From NCBI RefSeq assembly GCF_030128825.1, contig NZ_CP119127.1, positions 3,895,501 to 3,959,500 on the forward strand: 64,000 nt of DNA, read 5' to 3'. This stretch comes from Sphingobium sp. WTD-1. GTDB lineage: Bacteria; Pseudomonadota; Alphaproteobacteria; Sphingomonadales; Sphingomonadaceae. Numbering within the stretch: position 1 is the first letter of the stretch; each line of letters begins with the position of its first letter. Positions 60,861-64,000 of the stretch are shown in pieces. The position numbers were made by a program, and so were the translations under genes. Under the pieces are notes generated by a model. The model saw only the letters and a program-made list of their open reading frames with translations. It searched no databases and was not told where the DNA came from.

Positions 60861-61295
60861 TTATCGTTGAAGGAACAGCGCAGTCTCAGCCGCACGGCGT
60901 TTCACTAGCCCCTTTAGGACTTTCCCAGCCGCTTTGTTCCAGCGAGCAAATTGACCGGCAGCACCATCATAATCGCCTTCGTTGAGCAGGCGCCGCAAAG
61001 TGGATTCTTTGAGGCTTTGAGCGCCCAGATTATAGGTGAAGCTGACAAGCGCCCCTAACTGGTTTGCAGTGAGTGGCACTTTGACGAGGGCGAGAACCTG
61101 ACGTTCAAATGCGTCGTATTCCTCAATCAGCCAAGCGTCGGCCTGCGCCTGTGAGCAGGTATCGCCTGCCTTGACCTTCGTGGTTCTGCCGTAGCCTATC
61201 GTCCATATGCCAGCAGGGCATTTGTAGGCTTTGAGTTTGCATCCTTCATATTGCTTGATGAGCGCCAAGCCTGCGCGTTGCGATGTATTTTCCAT
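60861..61295 (-). CDS. endolysin, GH24 lysozyme (T4 lysozyme family)
   Basis: 144 residues from MENTSQRAGLALIKQYEGCK. The catalytic Glu of the family is in IKQYEGCKLKAYKCPAGIWT, followed by IGYGRTTKVKAGDTCSQAQA with the Thr/Asp region, and FTYNLGAQSLKESTLRRLLN. It hydrolyses the glycan backbone of peptidoglycan after holin action. No signal peptide or SAR segment, so holin-dependent. Start chosen from TAAATA-N4-ATG; a longer frame to 61346 would read through the terminator. Confidence 0.93.
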   Translation of the reverse strand: MENTSQRAGLALIKQYEGCKLKAYKCPAGIWTIGYGRTTKVKAGDTCSQAQADAWLIEEYDAFERQVLALVKVPLTANQLGALVSFTYNLGAQSLKESTLRRLLNEGDYDGAAGQFARWNKAAGKVLKGLVKRRAAETALFLQR

Positions 61296-61317
61296 CGCAT
61301 ATTTAGCAGAATGGAAA
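61289..61317 (-). promoter_or_regulatory. TAAATA motif four bases before the endolysin ATG
   Basis: On the minus strand GCTAAATATGCGATGG: motif 61305-61300, four bases, ATG at 61295. TTTCCAT upstream pairs exactly with ATGGAAA (7 bp) over the start. The upstream arm is also the 3' end of a terminator hairpin. Confidence 0.65.
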
Positions 61318-61343
61318 GCCCCGCAGATTGCTCTACGGGGCTT
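61316..61343 (-). terminator. terminator between DUF2958-like and endolysin genes
   Basis: AAGCCCCG (61316-61323) and CGGGGCTT (61336-61343) form a perfect stem; on the minus strand CTTTCC follows. It limits read-through into the endolysin. Confidence 0.7.
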
Positions 61344-61361
61344 CACTAGTAGTGGGGCGGA

Positions 61362-61724
61362 TTAGGCTTTTATGCGTCCCTGACTGCGCGCCTCCGCCGC
61401 ATACTGAGACAGCGATTGGGTTGGGACAAAGGTAACGTCCTGCTCAATGCCAACGGCACCGCCGAGCATCTTAATTTCTGCCAGTTCATCTAGGCTGACA
61501 TATCCAAGCTCAGGCGTACCAAAGCCCAAATCGCATAGGCCAAATGCCAAGCCGTCCTCGTCGCATTCCGTGAGTAGCCACGTTGCCGCGCCGCAGGGAT
61601 TGAACAGCTTGCAGATAGGGATGAAGTCGATTTCGCCGTCAGTGCCTTTTAGCGGCTGCTGCTGATCCCAATTCGCCCGCAAGCGCTGGAATGTAGCCTC
61701 TTGGATCATCTTCTTGAACGTCAT
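61362..61724 (-). CDS. DUF2958 family protein
   Basis: 120 residues from MTFKKMIQEATFQRLRANWD with GGAGCC before ATG. The DUF2958 core is clear: IPICKLFNPCGAATWLLTEC, DEDGLAFGLCDLGFGTPELG and YVSLDELAEIK. The family is widespread on plasmids and phages; its biochemical role is unknown. It is transcribed towards the endolysin but separated from it by a terminator. Confidence 0.85.
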   Translation of the reverse strand: MTFKKMIQEATFQRLRANWDQQQPLKGTDGEIDFIPICKLFNPCGAATWLLTECDEDGLAFGLCDLGFGTPELGYVSLDELAEIKMLGGAVGIEQDVTFVPTQSLSQYAAEARSQGRIKA

Positions 61725-61858
61725 TGTTGGCTCCTTTGTTTGTTGCCAACAGACGATCAATAGGTCTTATCATTGGAAGTCGATACAAAAAGGCATGGCA
61801 GATATCGACTTCAAGGTTCGTTAGTTCAGGCTGACATTCTAACTTTAAGGAGAATGTT

Positions 61859-61978
61859 ATGTTTAAGCCATGGGAGAAATGGATTTTGCTTTTTGGCGCG
61901 ATAATCGCAGTAAGTGATCTGTATGAGATTGTGACATATGATGCACGGGATGGTGCGGCAATCATCGCGCAAAAGTAG
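61859..61978 (+). CDS. 39-residue membrane peptide
   Basis: MFKPWEKWILLFGAIIAVSD then LYEIVTYDARDGAAIIAQK. Preceded by a strong AAGGAGAA ribosome site. One short membrane segment. Phage membrane peptides of this size are common; function unknown. Confidence 0.5.
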   Translation: MFKPWEKWILLFGAIIAVSDLYEIVTYDARDGAAIIAQK

Positions 61979-62043
61979 GCTTTTTATATCGACGCCTTGA
62001 ACGACCTGTTTAGATGGATTGGCAGTTACAAAGGAACTGCACC

Positions 62044-62214
62044 ATGCAACAGCTTATTCAAGACGTGACGGAATATCTCGATATTGATCCTCGCTTTTGG
62101 AACAAGGATGAAGGCGAGTTTGAATATGACGGCGAGCAGGTGTTTTTTCGCAAGCTGTCAGATAGCGTCCTTCTCTTCGTTGACGGGGTTGTGTGGGAAG
62201 CGCCTCGCGTGTGA
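62044..62214 (+). CDS. small acidic protein
   Basis: 56 residues from MQQLIQDVTEYLDIDPRFWN after AAAGGAACTG; an in-frame ATG at 62014 gives a longer form without a ribosome site. Acidic, aromatic-rich (FEYDGEQVFFRKLSDSVLLF). No family recognised. Starts a short plus-strand run of genes extending to 63164. Confidence 0.55.
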   Translation: MQQLIQDVTEYLDIDPRFWNKDEGEFEYDGEQVFFRKLSDSVLLFVDGVVWEAPRV

Positions 62215-62226
62215 TGATACGCCACG

Positions 62227-62913
62227 ATGGCAAAAAAACCTGAGATACCCAAGCGCCTAGCCGCCCGCATTCGTGGCGCTCAGGAGAAAGTGCGGCAAGC
62301 TCGCCTTGCGATCAAAGCAGACGAGTTCAATGGGCGTCAGATTTCCAGCCGCTTAGACGAGTATGACAGCGATCCTCACGGATTTGCTTCGCGCCATTAT
62401 GGGCGGAACGGCTTTGATAGCTATCCCGTCCAAACCAACATCAGTCACAACCGCGAACGCATAGGTTACATAGAAAGCCGTCGTGAGCAGCGCATCACTG
62501 ATCTGGCTGAGGCAGAAGCCAACCTAGAGCGGGTAGAGGCAGAAGTGCTGGCAGAGGTTCGTTCGATGCGCCCAACTTCTGGACGGGTGCCTTGGCCTCG
62601 CCGCCTCCCTAGCTTTGCAAACTACAAGGAAGAGGTCACTCGCGAGCTTGCCCAGCTTCGTGAAGAGCATATCCGCTATCTTGAAGACGTTCAGGCGCAA
62701 TATGAGCGCGAAGTCGCTGAGATTGAAGCTGATGCTGAACGTGACCGTGCTTCCTTTGCCTTAGAGCGCCAAATTGCGCTCAGTAGGATGACCCCAGAAG
62801 AGCGCGCCCGCGATACGGCTGCGACCAAAGCGATCACAGATGGCCTTAAATCAGGCAAGTTCACGGTTATGGACATAATCGACCATCTGAAAGCCCAGCA
62901 GAAAGCGGGCTGA
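62227..62913 (+). CDS. coiled-coil protein, unknown
   Basis: 228 residues, basic N-terminus (MAKKPEIPKRLAARIRGAQE) and long helices (DVQAQYEREVAEIEADAERD) typical of coiled coils. The C-terminal SGKFTVMDIIDHLKAQQKAG is a short helix. Possibly a structural or DNA-associated phage protein. Follows the previous gene by 12 bases. Confidence 0.6.
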   Translation: MAKKPEIPKRLAARIRGAQEKVRQARLAIKADEFNGRQISSRLDEYDSDPHGFASRHYGRNGFDSYPVQTNISHNRERIGYIESRREQRITDLAEAEANLERVEAEVLAEVRSMRPTSGRVPWPRRLPSFANYKEEVTRELAQLREEHIRYLEDVQAQYEREVAEIEADAERDRASFALERQIALSRMTPEERARDTAATKAITDGLKSGKFTVMDIIDHLKAQQKAG

Positions 62914-62972
62914 ACCCACAGCTTATCGCAACGCTCTTGCCATTCGTTCTCCATTTGTTCCATGATTGGTGC

Positions 62973-63164
62973 ATGGAACGACTCGACCGACAGCAGCTAT
63001 CAGAGGCCATCCTTCATGCCCCTGCGTGGGCGCGTGTTGGCATCACCATGCCTGACGAGGAAATGAGGGAGAAAGCCGCCACAGAGCTTGCCAACTCCAT
63101 CCTTGAGCGGCTTTCTGATTATCCCGCGATCCCAGACCCAAACCAACTAAGTCTGTTCAAGTGA
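62973..63164 (+). CDS. small protein ending in a beta-clamp-binding motif
   Basis: 63 residues, MERLDRQQLSEAILHAPAWA to PAIPDPNQLSLFK. The C-terminal Gln-Leu-Ser-Leu-Phe exactly fits the bacterial sliding-clamp-binding pentapeptide (QL[SD]LF). The body is a short helical domain common in sphingomonad mobile DNA (DUF6771-like). It may bind DnaN and influence replication or clamp-coupled transcription; this is inferred from the motif. Confidence 0.6.
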   Translation: MERLDRQQLSEAILHAPAWARVGITMPDEEMREKAATELANSILERLSDYPAIPDPNQLSLFK

Positions 63165-63185
63165 GGTTAGCGCTGATCGCGCTGC

Positions 63186-64000
63186 TTACCACGCTCGATT
63201 GGCATCAAAGTCCAACCCCGCAGCTTTCATTTCTTGAACCAGCTTCATCTTCCAGCCGCCATTTGCGTCGAGGTCTGAATAGATTACGCCGTATAGGTCT
63301 GACGGCATTTCCACATCGCCTTTGCGAAGAAGGCATGTTTTGCCGCGACCGAGCTTTCCCGCAAAGTATCCCAATTCAAAAATGACATTCTGACGAGCGC
63401 GAGAGCCTTGCACTGGCTGCGCTTTACCCGCGCCTAAATCGTCGGGTGTCAGCAGGATCACCGCAAAGCCAACTTGCTCAGCATAATCCTCAAATTTCTC
63501 AATGATCGTCCGACCTTGATCTGGCTGCTCATGCAATATGATCGCCTTTAATCCCAGCTTTTCGAGGAAACGTGCTAACTGCTCCTTGGCAGTTTCATCG
63601 TGTCCATGGACAACAAACACGTCGTTCGACGGAATTGTATTTGATGGTAGCTCAATAGCGTTACCGCGTTGCGCCTGTTCGCTGATATCCTCTTCGAGGG
63701 TTCTAATGGCTTCCCCTAAAAGCGCACGAGCCGCTTCAGCTTTTCTCGCAGTCGCGTCCTGATATTCGGAAAGAGGCGTTCTTGATCCAACGGTGAATAC
63801 CATAGGAGACCAGCGCAGGCTCGCCGCACTGGAAAATCGTCGAAAATCAGATGTATTATCGCCAAATGTCTTGGCAAGCGCTCGTTCGATTGAGGTTTCC
63901 AAAGCTCTCAATTCAGGTGGATGTTCCTCCACCATATTTCGGGCATTGAAGGCGTTTAACTCTTCTAGCCTTTTCGTTAGCCGAGCCACGCCTTCATGCA
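63186..64000 (-). CDS. TIR-like nucleotide-binding protein (CAP12/PycTIR TIR family), possibly partial at the window edge
   Basis: At least 267 residues; a GTG at 63989 can start it, but the frame is open to the edge. The C-terminal domain has NDVFVVHGHDETAKEQLARF, LHEQPDQGRTIIEKFEDYAE and NVIFELGYFAGKLGRGKTCL, the signature of PF10137, a TIR domain family that in CBASS and Pycsar systems degrades NAD+. The Glu in VIFELGYFAG is the expected catalytic residue. The N-terminal ~125 residues are helical and may sense infection. Likely prophage-borne abortive-infection effector. Confidence 0.8.
   Translation of the reverse strand, partial: HEGVARLTKRLEELNAFNARNMVEEHPPELRALETSIERALAKTFGDNTSDFRRFSSAASLRWSPMVFTVGSRTPLSEYQDATARKAEAARALLGEAIRTLEEDISEQAQRGNAIELPSNTIPSNDVFVVHGHDETAKEQLARFLEKLGLKAIILHEQPDQGRTIIEKFEDYAEQVGFAVILLTPDDLGAGKAQPVQGSRARQNVIFELGYFAGKLGRGKTCLLRKGDVEMPSDLYGVIYSDLDANGGWKMKLVQEMKAAGLDFDANRAW

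Noticed and set aside
61296..61346. 17-residue N-terminal extension of the endolysin
   Set aside because: It would translate through the terminator hairpin and promoter; the family N-terminus begins at 61295.

Overview
The window looks like a Sphingomonadaceae (alphaproteobacterial) chromosome. Positions 1-11.93 kb are very GC-rich and carry a gene-transfer-agent (GTA)-type cluster on the minus strand: portal fragment, DUF6127-like protein, prohead protease, capsid, tail fibre, connectors, major tail protein, chaperones, tape measure and a DUF2460 distal tail protein that runs off the left edge. Small plus-strand host genes (DUF805, PhyH-like dioxygenase, secreted and membrane peptides) sit between the GTA genes.

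At about 11.93 kb the GTA portal gene is cut by a different, lower-GC element that continues past the right edge: a long-tailed prophage whose large serine integrase lies at the junction. Only its left end is in view. Its left arm (12-30.5 kb) holds the integrase, small unknown genes, a GIY-YIG homing endonuclease, a lone tyrosine-recombinase domain, a tandem family of small paralogues, membrane proteins and a nucleotide-binding/TIR-like candidate defence protein. From 30.6 to 57.4 kb the plus strand carries the virion genes in canonical order: TerS, TerL, portal, protease, capsid, connectors, tail tube, frameshifted tail chaperone, tape measure, tail tip (L, K and I-J-like proteins), a very large spike-like protein and a collagen-like fibre. 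From 57.4 to 64 kb come a probable iteron origin, a holin, an endolysin, small unknown genes and a TIR effector.

Four insertion sequences, all with clear target-site duplications, have damaged the prophage: IS66 in the 3' end of the integrase, IS1634 in a small gene, IS66 in the end of a paralogue, and IS1380 in the tape-measure gene. It is therefore probably defective.

The most interesting signal is regulatory. Almost every late transcription unit of the prophage is preceded by TAAATA, resembling the phage T4 late promoter (TATAAATA). At most of these sites the motif lies in, or next to, the 5' arm of an inverted repeat whose 3' arm covers the ribosome binding site or AUG. If transcription starts about five bases after the motif, as several ATGs placed exactly four bases after TAAATA suggest, late mRNAs would lose that arm and be translatable, while read-through transcripts would be silenced. 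Two unrelated homing endonucleases share one such leader. All repeat and motif searches were done by eye.
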